Shown: positions 27,627-35,063, counted from the stretch's first letter. The stretch: 41,043 nt of DNA from Nocardioides sp. R-C-SC26 (GCF_021246465.1 NZ_JAHRHK010000019.1:10650-51692); one strand, 5' to 3'. The notes: a model not told the origin generated them from the sequence alone. Numbers and translations are program-made.

Positions 27627-27818
27627 ATGTTCGCGCATCACTGCACCTCCTGCACCCGCCGTCAGCTGATCTTCCCGAGCCAGATCACCTCGATGGACAA
27701 CACCGATCACGGCATCGTCGTCCGCTTCACCTGCTGGTGCGGCGCTGAGCAGGAGCTGCTCACCGGCCGGGACGCCGAGCGCGCGGAGGGCACGCGCGCG
27801 GCCGTCGTCGCCGCCTGA
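27627..27818 (+). CDS. 63-aa zinc-ribbon-like protein
   Basis: 63 aa. Two Cys pairs, CTSC near residues 7-10 and CWC near 36-38, separated by a polar beta-hairpin-like stretch (QITSMDNTDHGIVVRFT), suggest a small zinc ribbon. The C-terminus is a charged, Ala-rich helix. No DNA-binding family recognised. CAGAAT (xAxxxT) ends 6 nt before the ATG, which would give a leaderless transcript. It is divergent from the LysR gene, with the LysR palindrome between them. Short, but Cys spacing, promoter placement and GC-rich third positions support it. Confidence 0.72.
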   Translation: MFAHHCTSCTRRQLIFPSQITSMDNTDHGIVVRFTCWCGAEQELLTGRDAERAEGTRAAVVAA

Positions 27819-27920
27819 TCCGACCCTCTCGCGCGCCCGTCGTGCGCGGCCGGTCCTCGGTTTCGCGACGCCTGACGCCGTCCGGTATCGTTCGCGAGTC
27901 GCTCGTCACCGAGCGGCGGT

Positions 27921-27993
27921 GCCGCCTTAGCTCAGTCGGTAGAGCGAATCACTCGTAATGATTAGGTCGTCGGTTCGATTCCGACAGGCGGCT
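27921..27993 (+). tRNA. tRNA-Thr (anticodon CGU)
   Basis: 73 nt without the CCA end. Acceptor stem GCCGCCT/AGGCGGC, D-arm GCTC...GAGC, anticodon stem AATCA/TGATT with loop CTCGTAA (anticodon CGT at 27954-27956, reading ACG), T-arm GTCGG-TTCGATT-CCGAC, discriminator T. All stems pair fully. A strong intrinsic terminator follows 15 nt downstream. TATCGT near 27886 is a possible -10, weakly supported. Confidence 0.97.
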
Positions 27994-28007
27994 CGGTTTG
28001 GATCTGG

Positions 28008-28045
28008 CCCTGACCAGCACAATCGTGCAGGTCAGGGTCAGTTTT
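28008..28045 (+). terminator. intrinsic terminator after tRNA-Thr
   Basis: Stem CCCTGACC (28008-28015) with GGTCAGGG (28030-28037), continued by GCAC/GTGC around an AATC loop after an A:A mismatch, then TCAGTTTT. A clear rho-independent terminator on the plus strand. Confidence 0.88.
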
Positions 28046-28110
28046 GTTCGTATGCCGGCCATCTGCGGAACCGATCGTGCGTAGGGTGCAGGCGGAGCGC
28101 GCGGTCCGCT

Positions 28111-28728
28111 TCAGACGGAGATGCCCGCGGCGGGGACCATTACGCGACGGATATAGGTGCGAAGTGCGCTCTCGTCACGGGTGACGTCACTGGGGTAAGT
28201 GAGGAGGGAGACCATCAGCCGGAGGCCGGTCTCGGCGATCTCGTCGAGCCGTTCGGCGAGGTCTGGCTGATACGCCGCAAGCGGGGCATGCATGTCGCGC
28301 ACCACGGCGATCACGGCGGGCGACATCGTCAGCGCCCGTCCCTCGGTAGTGTCCAAGGCCGACAGCAATGTCGCGATGACCGGGCTGTGACTGATGGCGT
28401 CGTAGGCGTGAGTCGTCAGCTCGACCATGAAGTCGGCGGCCGTGGGGGCGCTCCGGCACTGCTCGTGAAGGTGGTCTACGATCTGGCGCGCAGTGTCGTC
28501 GACGGCGTCGCGGACGATGTCGTCGCGGTTGCTGTAGTAGGTGTAGATCGTCTGGCGTGAGACCCCGGCCTCGCGTGCGACGGCTGCGACGGTGACTTTC
28601 TCGAGTCCATGCTTGGCAATGACACGGACGGCGGCGTCGAGGATGCGCTGTCGAGGCTCCTTGCTCAGCGACACCGGGAGGGGAGACCACGCTGCGCGGC
28701 GTGTCTCCGAACCGTTCACCATGGACAT
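28111..28728 (-). CDS. TetR-family transcriptional regulator
   Basis: 205 aa from the ATG at 28728; the third codon is also ATG (28722). HTH at about residues 26-70: RQRILDAAVRVIAKHGLEKV, TVAAVAREAGVSRQTIYTYYSNR. The helical ligand domain has no family-specific motif. The 9-mer ATGGTTGAC lies 2 bp upstream of the first ATG and recurs in the promoter region of the next gene upstream (30298), which suggests autoregulation and control of the neighbouring lipoprotein and membrane protein. Transcribed in the same direction as the lipoprotein gene, 94 bp after it. Lower GC than the core of the window. Confidence 0.92.
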   Translation of the reverse strand: MSMVNGSETRRAAWSPLPVSLSKEPRQRILDAAVRVIAKHGLEKVTVAAVAREAGVSRQTIYTYYSNRDDIVRDAVDDTARQIVDHLHEQCRSAPTAADFMVELTTHAYDAISHSPVIATLLSALDTTEGRALTMSPAVIAVVRDMHAPLAAYQPDLAERLDEIAETGLRLMVSLLTYPSDVTRDESALRTYIRRVMVPAAGISV

Positions 28729-28730
28729 CA

Positions 28731-28739
28731 GTCAACCAT
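28731..28739 (-). promoter_or_regulatory. possible TetR half-site shared with the 30303-30333 region
   Basis: ATGGTTGAC on the minus strand, 2 bp before the TetR start. The same 9-mer stands at 30304-30312 in the divergent promoter region. A shared operator half-site is possible; nine bases alone are weak evidence. Confidence 0.35.
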
Positions 28740-28822
28740 CCGGCTCCGCCGCACCTGGCGGGACGATACGACCGACTCGGGGACACCGCCGGACGCTTCC
28801 ACCGGCCTGACGCATGACGATC

Positions 28823-30298
28823 TCATCCGACGGACAGCCCGTCGCACGCGTAGGAGTTTCCTCCAACGGGGGACCATCGGCCCTCCTCGAGTCGGATGAA
28901 GCGCCAGCAGTCGCCGAGGACCTTGGGTCCGACCTGCTGAGGCGAGTGCAGGCCGTTGGAGGTCCAGTTCTTCACCCGGCTCAGCCCCTTGACCAGAGCC
29001 GCGCGGCTCAAGCCGGCACCGAGTCCAACCGCCTGCTCGACGAACAGGCGGGTCGCCGACCAAGCGAAGACCCCGAAGAAGCTGGGCGAGGCACCCGGTT
29101 TCACTTGTTGGAGCCACGACAAGTAGATGGACATCTCCTGACTGCGAGCCGCCTCCTCGAACGGCACGAAGTTAAGGGCGACCGTCGTGCCGTCGACAGA
29201 TGCGCCGCCCTGTTCGACATAGGCCGTCTCGTAGTCGGTGGGGTCCCGAAAGTAGATGCCGGGCTTGTAGGCGACCTGCGCCATCGTCTGTCGCAGGCGC
29301 AGCGAGTTCTGGTACGCGCCGACGAAGAAGACGACCTTGATGTCGCGATCCTTGAGCTGCTGGACGTAGGAGGCGTAGTCGAACTCGGCGACATCGATCG
29401 CCTGGACGTAGGTGAACTTCATACCGAGTTTCTCCAGCGCGCGGACCTCGGACTTGGCGTTCTCCGCCGCGCCGCCGGCATTCAGGTAGAGCATCGCGGC
29501 GTTGCGAGAGCCCTCCGGGTCTTCACGGCGAGCGAAGTTCGCGAAGGCCTTCGGCCACTGCCCAGACCGGGAGGACTGGGCACCGAAGCACGTCGTACAT
29601 GCTGCGCGTTGAGCCGTCACGTTCGCGGTTCTGAAGTCGGGTAGGCCACACGATTGCGCTGTCGACGCGCCGCCGGAGTCGAATGCGGACATCGAACCCA
29701 CCATGGCGAACACTTCGCGGCATGCCGCGGCGTAGGCCTGTTGGTCCGCACTGGCATCGGTGCGGGTGTCGTAGGTCTTCAGCCGGAGTGAGTGTCCGCA
29801 CAAGTCGTTGGTGGCGTTGAAGTAGGCGATGAAGGCCTGGGTGGCATCCTGCGCTGCCTCGAACAGACCGGGTACGGGACCTGAGACGTCCGAGGCGTTC
29901 CCGAGGACGATCTCGTTGTCGGTGATCCCTGGTCCGGGCGGGATGTCCTGGCAGCGCGCCTCACTCGGCACGTCGATGGGTGGCACGTTCTCCGGCCCGG
30001 ACGAGGTACCACCCATCGAGCCCGTCGCGTCCGTTCCCGTGAACTCTGGGGCGTCCGACGTGGTCGGGCCTTCGGCTTCGGTCGGCAGCAGGGGTCCGTC
30101 CGTGCTCGCGCCAGACAGCCCATCCTCGACGATCGCGTTCGGCGCGACTCCGACATCACTGGTCGCAAAGGAAGTTCCGGGGCCTCGTTGCGCATCGGCA
30201 ACCGTCTCCGGATCGAGCTGAGTTCCGCAGGCGGTCAACGTCGTCGCAGCGAGGATGAGCGCGACGGTGCGGCGAGCGCTCACTGTGCGATAAGTCAC
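28823..30298 (-). CDS. substrate-binding lipoprotein (branched-chain amino acid/Peripla_BP_6 type)
   Basis: 491 aa, GTG start. Lipoprotein signal: basic SARR, hydrophobic core, lipobox LTAC with C24. A long Gly/Ser/Thr/Pro-rich linker (about 25-110) precedes the periplasmic-binding fold. Its opening GITDNEIVLGNASDVSGPVPGL is typical of Leu/Ile/Val-type ABC receptors, and VVFFVGAYQNSLRLRQTM and the FFGVFAWSATRLFVEQA region fit the second lobe. It has unusually many Cys (about 12), probably disulfides. No permease or ATPase gene is adjacent, so the transporter is incomplete here or the protein is a stand-alone sensor. Divergent from the EBP-like gene across a region with overlapping promoters. 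Ligand unknown. Confidence 0.88.
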   Translation of the reverse strand: MTYRTVSARRTVALILAATTLTACGTQLDPETVADAQRGPGTSFATSDVGVAPNAIVEDGLSGASTDGPLLPTEAEGPTTSDAPEFTGTDATGSMGGTSSGPENVPPIDVPSEARCQDIPPGPGITDNEIVLGNASDVSGPVPGLFEAAQDATQAFIAYFNATNDLCGHSLRLKTYDTRTDASADQQAYAAACREVFAMVGSMSAFDSGGASTAQSCGLPDFRTANVTAQRAACTTCFGAQSSRSGQWPKAFANFARREDPEGSRNAAMLYLNAGGAAENAKSEVRALEKLGMKFTYVQAIDVAEFDYASYVQQLKDRDIKVVFFVGAYQNSLRLRQTMAQVAYKPGIYFRDPTDYETAYVEQGGASVDGTTVALNFVPFEEAARSQEMSIYLSWLQQVKPGASPSFFGVFAWSATRLFVEQAVGLGAGLSRAALVKGLSRVKNWTSNGLHSPQQVGPKVLGDCWRFIRLEEGRWSPVGGNSYACDGLSVG

Positions 30299-30302
30299 AT
30301 GA

Positions 30303-30336
30303 CATGGTTGACACCATGCGACAGATCTGTCAAGTT
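30303..30336. promoter_or_regulatory. face-to-face divergent promoters with palindromic operators
   Basis: Plus strand: TTGACA at 30308-30313, 17 bp, CAAGTT at 30331-30336. Minus strand: TTGACA (complement of 30328-30333), 18 bp, AACCAT (complement of 30304-30309). So each -35 overlaps or abuts the -10 of the other. Two palindromes sit inside: CATGGT-TGAC-ACCATG (30303-30318) and the perfect 12-mer GACAGATCTGTC (30320-30331). They should serve the lipoprotein (minus) and EBP-like (plus) genes under a TetR-type repressor. Confidence 0.6.
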
Positions 30337-30414
30337 CTCCGCAGAGTCGCTGAGTATCCGACTTCGCGGCGGATCCTCACGCTGAACCGGGCATGGAAGA
30401 CACGGAGACGACCG

Positions 30415-31161
30415 ATGACGGCGACACTGCCGACCGACCGACCGACTCGCGGGCTCTCGCCGCTTCAGCGCGCCTTGCTGGGCGTGGTGGCTGCTTGGTT
30501 CGCGATCATCCCGGTCTTCTGGTATCTGGAGATCCATCTCGGGGTGTCCCAGAAGATCGCGTCGAACACGATGACAGTGATCCATGTCTGCCTCTTCGCG
30601 ACGGCGCTCGGCCTCCCGTGGATCCGGCTCCCCGGCATGGGGCCGCGGGCGCGATCGCAGCGCCTCGATGGCATGGTGATCGTCTGGCTGTTCATCTGCC
30701 TGGCGCCGCGGTTCATCTGGGAGCTGCCGTGGCTTCTCGCTCTGGACCAGATCAAGAGCGGCGTGGCCGAGGGCGCACTCTGGACCTACTTCTGGTCCCC
30801 GTACCTGGTTGGTGGCGATGCTCGCTATCTCAACGGCGATCCCCTGGTGGTTACGCTTGAGTGCATCGCGTTGTTCGCCGGGGCCTTCGAGCTCTATGCG
30901 GTCGTTCGCTTCTTCAGGCAGGGCAAGCGGTTCACCAACACCCAACTCACCTTCATCATGGCCGGAATGATCGTCGAGGTGACGCTGCCGGCCGTCTATT
31001 TCGGCACGGAGATCGCCAATGGGCTGGGCAATATCTCCAGCACCACCGATCTCATCATCAAGTTCGCGCTCCTCAATGCCTTCTGGTGCACGCTCCCCTT
31101 GATCACCTTTGCGTGGGCTGCGAGGCGGCTCGCGCGCCAGGACCTTCAGGTGACCTTCTGA
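30415..31161 (+). CDS. multi-pass membrane protein, possibly EXPERA/EBP-like
   Basis: 248 aa from the ATG at 30415, chosen for the GGAG 7 nt upstream and because earlier in-frame codons are Arg-rich. About six transmembrane segments (near residues 20-40, 54-72, 87-108, 140-160, 172-196 and 210-232). Acidic residues within membrane segments (RFIWELPW, ECIALFAGAFELY) recall the EXPERA fold of emopamil-binding protein/sterol isomerases, but I cannot confirm the family. Divergent from the substrate-binding lipoprotein, and perhaps controlled with it by the TetR at 28111. Visibly lower GC than the neighbourhood. Confidence 0.75.
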   Translation: MTATLPTDRPTRGLSPLQRALLGVVAAWFAIIPVFWYLEIHLGVSQKIASNTMTVIHVCLFATALGLPWIRLPGMGPRARSQRLDGMVIVWLFICLAPRFIWELPWLLALDQIKSGVAEGALWTYFWSPYLVGGDARYLNGDPLVVTLECIALFAGAFELYAVVRFFRQGKRFTNTQLTFIMAGMIVEVTLPAVYFGTEIANGLGNISSTTDLIIKFALLNAFWCTLPLITFAWAARRLARQDLQVTF

Positions 31162-31209
31162 GACGTCGTCCGGGTTCGGGCCCTGGGCGGCGTCGCCGTG
31201 AGGGGCGGC

Positions 31210-31809
31210 TCACCACGGCGCGTCGAGACCGATCAGGGCGTGCAGCACCTGGCAGGCGTGTGCCACGACGTCGTCGCGGTGCGGGCGCGATTGCCGATCG
31301 TCCGCCGTCCACTGCAGGGCGAGGTCTTCCACGTACGCCGTCCAGGCGTGGACGATGGGCAGGGAGGCCTCGTCCAGGTGCAGCGACGTAGCGATGCGGC
31401 GCGCGATGGCCATGCGGTGGGTGTCGACGCCCTCCCCTCCGACGGCCAGGGTGCCCTTGCCGAACACCAGCGCCATGTAGAAGTCGCGGCGGCGTTCGAT
31501 CTGGGCGATGTAGCGCTCGACGAACTGCGGCAGGGCGACGTCGGGCCCGGCGCCGTCGTCGGGGGAGACGTTGCGCAGGACCCGGCGGAGAGCGGCGCCG
31601 ATCACGGCGTCGTAGTAGTCCGACTTGGTCGGGAAGTAGTGGAACAGCAGGCCGCGGGAGATGCCGGCCTCGGCCGCCACGTCGTCGAGTGACAGGTCCT
31701 GGATCGGCTTGTCGACGAGCATCTGCAGTCCGATGCCCACCAGCTGCCGACGGCGGTCGTCGCGACGCAGCCGCGTGCGGGTGCGCTCCGCGCCGCGATC
31801 CTCGCTCAT
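31210..31809 (-). CDS. TetR-family regulator of the acyl-CoA dehydrogenase operon
   Basis: 199 aa. HTH at about residues 18-65 (LDDVAAEAGISRGLLFHYFPTKSDYY), a standard TetR fold, soluble. Divergent from the acyl-CoA dehydrogenase gene, only 39 bp between start codons, with a perfect palindrome (TTGAGC-ATC-GCTCAA) immediately next to its own start. The palindrome would cover the -10 regions of both genes, so it probably represses itself and the operon at 31849-34998. The ligand may be an acyl-CoA of the pathway, as for many TetR regulators of fatty-acid genes; this is inference. Confidence 0.92.
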   Translation of the reverse strand: MSEDRGAERTRTRLRRDDRRRQLVGIGLQMLVDKPIQDLSLDDVAAEAGISRGLLFHYFPTKSDYYDAVIGAALRRVLRNVSPDDGAGPDVALPQFVERYIAQIERRRDFYMALVFGKGTLAVGGEGVDTHRMAIARRIATSLHLDEASLPIVHAWTAYVEDLALQWTADDRQSRPHRDDVVAHACQVLHALIGLDAPW

Positions 31810-31812
31810 CTA

Positions 31813-31827
31813 TTGAGCATCGCTCAA
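31813..31827. promoter_or_regulatory. TetR-type operator between divergent genes
   Basis: Perfect inverted repeat TTGAGC-ATC-GCTCAA, 4 bp upstream of the TetR start (31809) and 22 bp upstream of the dehydrogenase ATG (31849). Position and symmetry fit an operator controlling both directions. Confidence 0.65.
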
Positions 31828-31848
31828 CAAATCTGGCATGGTCAAGGC

Positions 31849-33111
31849 ATGGACTTCTCGCCGTCACCGCGTGCCCAGGAGCTGACCGCGTTGGTCGCCG
31901 ACTTCATCGGCACCGAGATCGAGCCGGTCGAGGCCGACTACGTCGCCGAGATCGCCCGACGTCGGGCGGCCGGCGGTGGCGAGCAGTGGCAAGAGCTGCC
32001 GGTGCTCAAGGAGCTGCAGGCCAAGGCGCGCGCCCGGGGCCTGTGGAACCTCTTCCTTCCCGCCGGTCACGAAGGGCCCTACGCCCAGCGCTACGGCACC
32101 CTCGGCGGCGCGGGGCTGACCAACCTCGACTACGCGCCGATCGCCGAGCTGACGGGCCGCTCCTTCATCGCGCCCTACGTCTTCAACTGCAACGCGCCCG
32201 ACACCGGCAACATGGAGGTGCTGCTCAAGTACGGCGACCAGGCGCAGAAGGACCGCTGGCTCGACCCGCTGCTCCGGGCTGAGATCCGCAGCGCCTTCTT
32301 GATGACCGAGCCCGCGGTCGCCTCCTCCGACGCTACGAACATGGAGCTGACCGCTGTCGTGGACGGCGACTCGATCGTGCTGAACGGCACCAAGTGGTTC
32401 TCCACCGGTGTCGGTCACGACGACTGCGAGATCTTCATCGTGATGGGCCTGACCGACCCCGACGCCGACCGTCACCACCGCCACTCCATGGTGCTCGTGC
32501 CGCGCGACACCCCCGGCGTCGAGATCGTGCGGATGCTGTCCACGATGGGCTTCTACGACGAGCCCCACGGCCACGGCGAGGTCTCGCTGACCGACGTCCG
32601 CGTGCCGCTCGACCACGTCATCTCGGGGCCGGGCGAGGCGTTCGCCATCGCCCAGGGTCGCCTCGGGCCAGGCCGGGTGCACCACTGCATGCGCCTGATC
32701 GGGCTCGCTGAGAAGTCGCTCGAGCTCGCGATCGAGCGGGGCACGTCGCGCCAGGCGTTCGGCAAGCGACTCATCGACCTCGGCGGCAACCGCGAGCGGG
32801 TGGCCCGCGCGCGCATCGCCATCAACGCGACCCGACTGCTGGTGCTGGACGCCGCGTGGAAGCTCGACGTCGGCGGATCGATGAACGCGATCTCGGAGGT
32901 CTCCCAGATCAAGGTCGCCGCGCCCCAGATGGCCTTGGAGGTCATCGACTTCGCCATGCAGATCCACGGCGGCGCCGGGCTCACCGACGACTTCCCGCTC
33001 GCCGCGGCCTGGACGGGCGCGCGCTCGCTCCGGTTCGCCGATGGCCCCGACGAGGTGCACCTCGGTCTCGTCGCGCGCCTCGAACTGATGAAGCACGGCC
33101 TCTCCCGCTGA
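31849..33111 (+). CDS. acyl-CoA dehydrogenase, ACAD10/11-like (LvaC-like)
   Basis: 420 aa from the ATG at 31849; the frame to 31813 would run through the operator. All acyl-CoA dehydrogenase parts are present: N-terminal helical domain, SAFLMTEPAVASSDATNM (flavin/substrate loop), LNGTKWFSTG, and the C-terminal bundle with FGKRLIDLGG, MQIHGGAGLTDDFPLA and RFADGPDEVHL. The last motif replaces the usual YEGT and is, from memory, characteristic of the ACAD10/ACAD11 group. In that group, and in LvaC of Pseudomonas putida, the dehydrogenase works with an APH-type kinase to turn 4-hydroxyacyl-CoA into 3-hydroxyacyl-CoA by way of a 4-phospho intermediate. The SDR and kinase genes follow in the same direction. 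Confidence 0.9.
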   Translation: MDFSPSPRAQELTALVADFIGTEIEPVEADYVAEIARRRAAGGGEQWQELPVLKELQAKARARGLWNLFLPAGHEGPYAQRYGTLGGAGLTNLDYAPIAELTGRSFIAPYVFNCNAPDTGNMEVLLKYGDQAQKDRWLDPLLRAEIRSAFLMTEPAVASSDATNMELTAVVDGDSIVLNGTKWFSTGVGHDDCEIFIVMGLTDPDADRHHRHSMVLVPRDTPGVEIVRMLSTMGFYDEPHGHGEVSLTDVRVPLDHVISGPGEAFAIAQGRLGPGRVHHCMRLIGLAEKSLELAIERGTSRQAFGKRLIDLGGNRERVARARIAINATRLLVLDAAWKLDVGGSMNAISEVSQIKVAAPQMALEVIDFAMQIHGGAGLTDDFPLAAAWTGARSLRFADGPDEVHLGLVARLELMKHGLSR

Positions 33112-33160
33112 CCGTCGCGCCGACGCGACGACCTCCGCCCCCGTGACGAATAGGACAACC

Positions 33161-33916
33161 ATGACGACAGGAACGATCCTCATCACCGGCGCGAGCTCCG
33201 GGCTCGGCGAGGAGATGGCGCGGCAGTTCGCCGATCTCGGCTACGACCTGGCGCTCGCCGCCCGCCGCGCCGAGCGCCTGGAGGCCCTGAGCGCCGAGAT
33301 CCGCGAGCGTCACCCGAACCGGCGCGTGGAGCTGCATGCGCTCGACGTCAACGACGACGACGCCGTGTTCGCCGTCTTCGGTGCGGTCGCCGAGCAGTTC
33401 GGCACCCTCGATCGGGTCGTCATCAACGCCGGGCTCGGCAAGGGAGCGCCTCTGGGCACCGGGCGCTACGACGCGAACAAGGAGACCGCGATGACGAACT
33501 TCGTCGCGGCGCTCGCCCAGACCGAGGCCGCGATGGAGATCTTCCGGCGTCAGGGCTCGGGACACCTGGTGATGATCAGCTCGATCTCGGCGCTCCGCGG
33601 GATGCGGAAGACCATCACCGCCTACGCTGCGACCAAGGCCGGCGTCGCGGCGCTCGCGGAGGGGCTCATCAACGAGAACGTCAAGGCCAAGGGCATCGAC
33701 GTCTCGATCATCTACCCCGGGTACATCCGCTCGGAGATGAACGAGAAGGTCGCCCAGAACACCAAGTTCATGGTCGACACCGCCACCGGCGTGAAGGCGA
33801 TGGTCGCGGCCATCGAGAAGCGTAAGGAGCGGGCCTACGTCCCGGCGTGGCCGTGGGTGCCGATCGGCTTCGCACTCAAGCACGCCCCGATGGGCGTCGT
33901 CCGACGACTGTCCTGA
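33161..33916 (+). CDS. short-chain dehydrogenase/reductase
   Basis: 251 aa from the ATG at 33161 (AGGA upstream; a GTG at 33143 is possible). Classical SDR: GASSGLGE at residues 10-17 (TGxxxGxG), an Arg-rich loop after the second strand (AARRAERL) favouring NADP(H), NAG at 89-91, and a catalytic Ser (141 or 143), Tyr155 and Lys159 (YAATK). The C-terminal tail is hydrophobic (PAWPWVPIGFALKHAP) and may associate with the membrane. It lies 49 bp after the dehydrogenase stop and 2 bp before the kinase start, so the three form an operon. By analogy with LvaD it could interconvert a 4-oxo and a 4-hydroxyacyl-CoA; this is inferred. Confidence 0.92.
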   Translation: MTTGTILITGASSGLGEEMARQFADLGYDLALAARRAERLEALSAEIRERHPNRRVELHALDVNDDDAVFAVFGAVAEQFGTLDRVVINAGLGKGAPLGTGRYDANKETAMTNFVAALAQTEAAMEIFRRQGSGHLVMISSISALRGMRKTITAYAATKAGVAALAEGLINENVKAKGIDVSIIYPGYIRSEMNEKVAQNTKFMVDTATGVKAMVAAIEKRKERAYVPAWPWVPIGFALKHAPMGVVRRLS

Positions 33917-33918
33917 CG

Positions 33919-34998
33919 ATGGGCGAACTCGACAGCCCCGACGGCGCGCGCGCCGTCCGCGACGAGGACGCCTTCGACGTCGCCGCGGTCGATGCCTGGC
34001 TCCGCGCTCACGCCGACGGCGTGACGTGGGGCGACGGCGTCCCCCACGTGCGCCAGTTCTCCGGCGGTGCGTCCAACCTGACCTACCTGCTGCGCTACCC
34101 CGCGCGGGACCTGATCCTGCGTCGCCCTCCCGCGGGCACCAAGGCCAAGGGCGCCCACGACATGGGCCGTGAGTACCGCATCCAGGCCGCCCTCGCGACG
34201 GCGTTCCCCTACGCGCCGCCGATGGTCGCGCTCTGCGACGACGCCTCGGTGCTCGGCTCCGAGTTCTACGTGATGGACCGGGTCGAGGGGCACATCCCGC
34301 GCAAGGAGCTGGGACTGGACCTCGATGAGTCCGACGTGCGCCGACTGTGCACGAACGTGGTCGATCTCCTGGTCGACCTCCACGCCGTCGACGTGGACGC
34401 CGCCGGCCTGGGTGAACTCGGTCGGGGCTCGGGCTACGTCGGCCGCCAGGTGGAGGGGTGGACGCGGCGATTCCGGGCCGCCAGGACGTGGAACGTACCG
34501 AGCTGGGACCGGGTGATCGCCTGGTTGGAGGAGAACCAGCCCCAGGATCGAGGCACCTGCCTGATCCACAACGACTTCCGTCTCGACAACGTCGTGCTCT
34601 CCGAGGACGACCCGACCCGGCCTGTCGCACTCCTCGACTGGGAGCTCGCCACGGTCGGCGACCCGTTGATGGACCTCGGCTGCTCGCTGGCGTACTGGGT
34701 CGAGGCCGGCGACACCCGGCTCGCTCAGCGGTTCCGGCTCCAGCCCACCCACCTGCCCGGCATGCTCACGCGCCGGGAGGTGGTCGAGCACTACTGCGAA
34801 CGCACCGGGATCGAGCTCACCGACCGGCAGTGGACCTTCTACGAGGTGCACGGGCTCTTCCGGCTCGCGGGGATCCTCCAGCAGATCTACTACCGCTACC
34901 ACCACAAGCAGACGACGAACCCGAAGTTCAGGAGCTACTGGGTGGGCTCGCACGTGCTGCACCGTCGGGCCACGAAGCTGATCAGGCAGGCAGGCTGA
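33919..34998 (+). CDS. APH-family kinase, ACAD10/11- and LvaA-like
   Basis: 359 aa from the ATG at 33919, 2 nt after the SDR stop. Aminoglycoside-phosphotransferase/choline-kinase fold: FSGGASNLTYLL (nucleotide loop), LILRRPP (ATP-binding Lys replaced by Arg-rich strand), catalytic loop HNDFRLDN at residues 217-224 and the metal-binding DWE at 240-242. The segment DLGCSLAYW and the C-terminal YYRYHHKQTTNPKF are typical of the phosphotransferases found beside or fused to acyl-CoA dehydrogenases. In animals this domain is fused to the dehydrogenase as ACAD10/ACAD11; here they are separate genes. Probable role: phosphorylation of the 4-hydroxyl group of a hydroxyacyl-CoA. No LvaB-like gene, required by LvaA, is visible nearby. 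Confidence 0.9.
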   Translation: MGELDSPDGARAVRDEDAFDVAAVDAWLRAHADGVTWGDGVPHVRQFSGGASNLTYLLRYPARDLILRRPPAGTKAKGAHDMGREYRIQAALATAFPYAPPMVALCDDASVLGSEFYVMDRVEGHIPRKELGLDLDESDVRRLCTNVVDLLVDLHAVDVDAAGLGELGRGSGYVGRQVEGWTRRFRAARTWNVPSWDRVIAWLEENQPQDRGTCLIHNDFRLDNVVLSEDDPTRPVALLDWELATVGDPLMDLGCSLAYWVEAGDTRLAQRFRLQPTHLPGMLTRREVVEHYCERTGIELTDRQWTFYEVHGLFRLAGILQQIYYRYHHKQTTNPKFRSYWVGSHVLHRRATKLIRQAG

Positions 34999-35009
34999 GC
35001 CCGGCGCGT

Positions 35010-35040
35010 GCCTGTGGACGGCGAGTAGCCGTCCACAGGC
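35010..35040 (+). terminator. hairpin at the end of the dehydrogenase-SDR-kinase operon
   Basis: Perfect 13-bp stem GCCTGTGGACGGC / GCCGTCCACAGGC with loop GAGTA, 11 nt after the kinase stop. No U-tract follows, as is common for actinobacterial terminators. Confidence 0.65.
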
Positions 35041-35050
35041 GCTCGTGCCC

Positions 35051-35056
35051 TAGGTT
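35051..35056 (+). promoter_or_regulatory. -10 box of a leaderless promoter for the membrane protein at 35064
   Basis: TAGGTT ends 7 nt before the ATG at 35064; no Shine-Dalgarno sequence. Identical in box and spacing to the tmk promoter. Confidence 0.5.
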
Positions 35057-35063
35057 GCGACCC

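Noticed and set aside
30303..30318. KstR-type (cholesterol regulon) operator, suggested by the EBP-like membrane protein
   Set aside because: The palindromes do not fit the KstR or KstR2 consensus as I know them, and no sterol-degradation genes are present.
27986..31210. Integrated element with att sites at tRNA-Thr
   Set aside because: No integrase, no second copy of the tRNA 3' end and no mobility genes; only the GC shift supports it, so it is reported as a composition finding and not as a mobile element.
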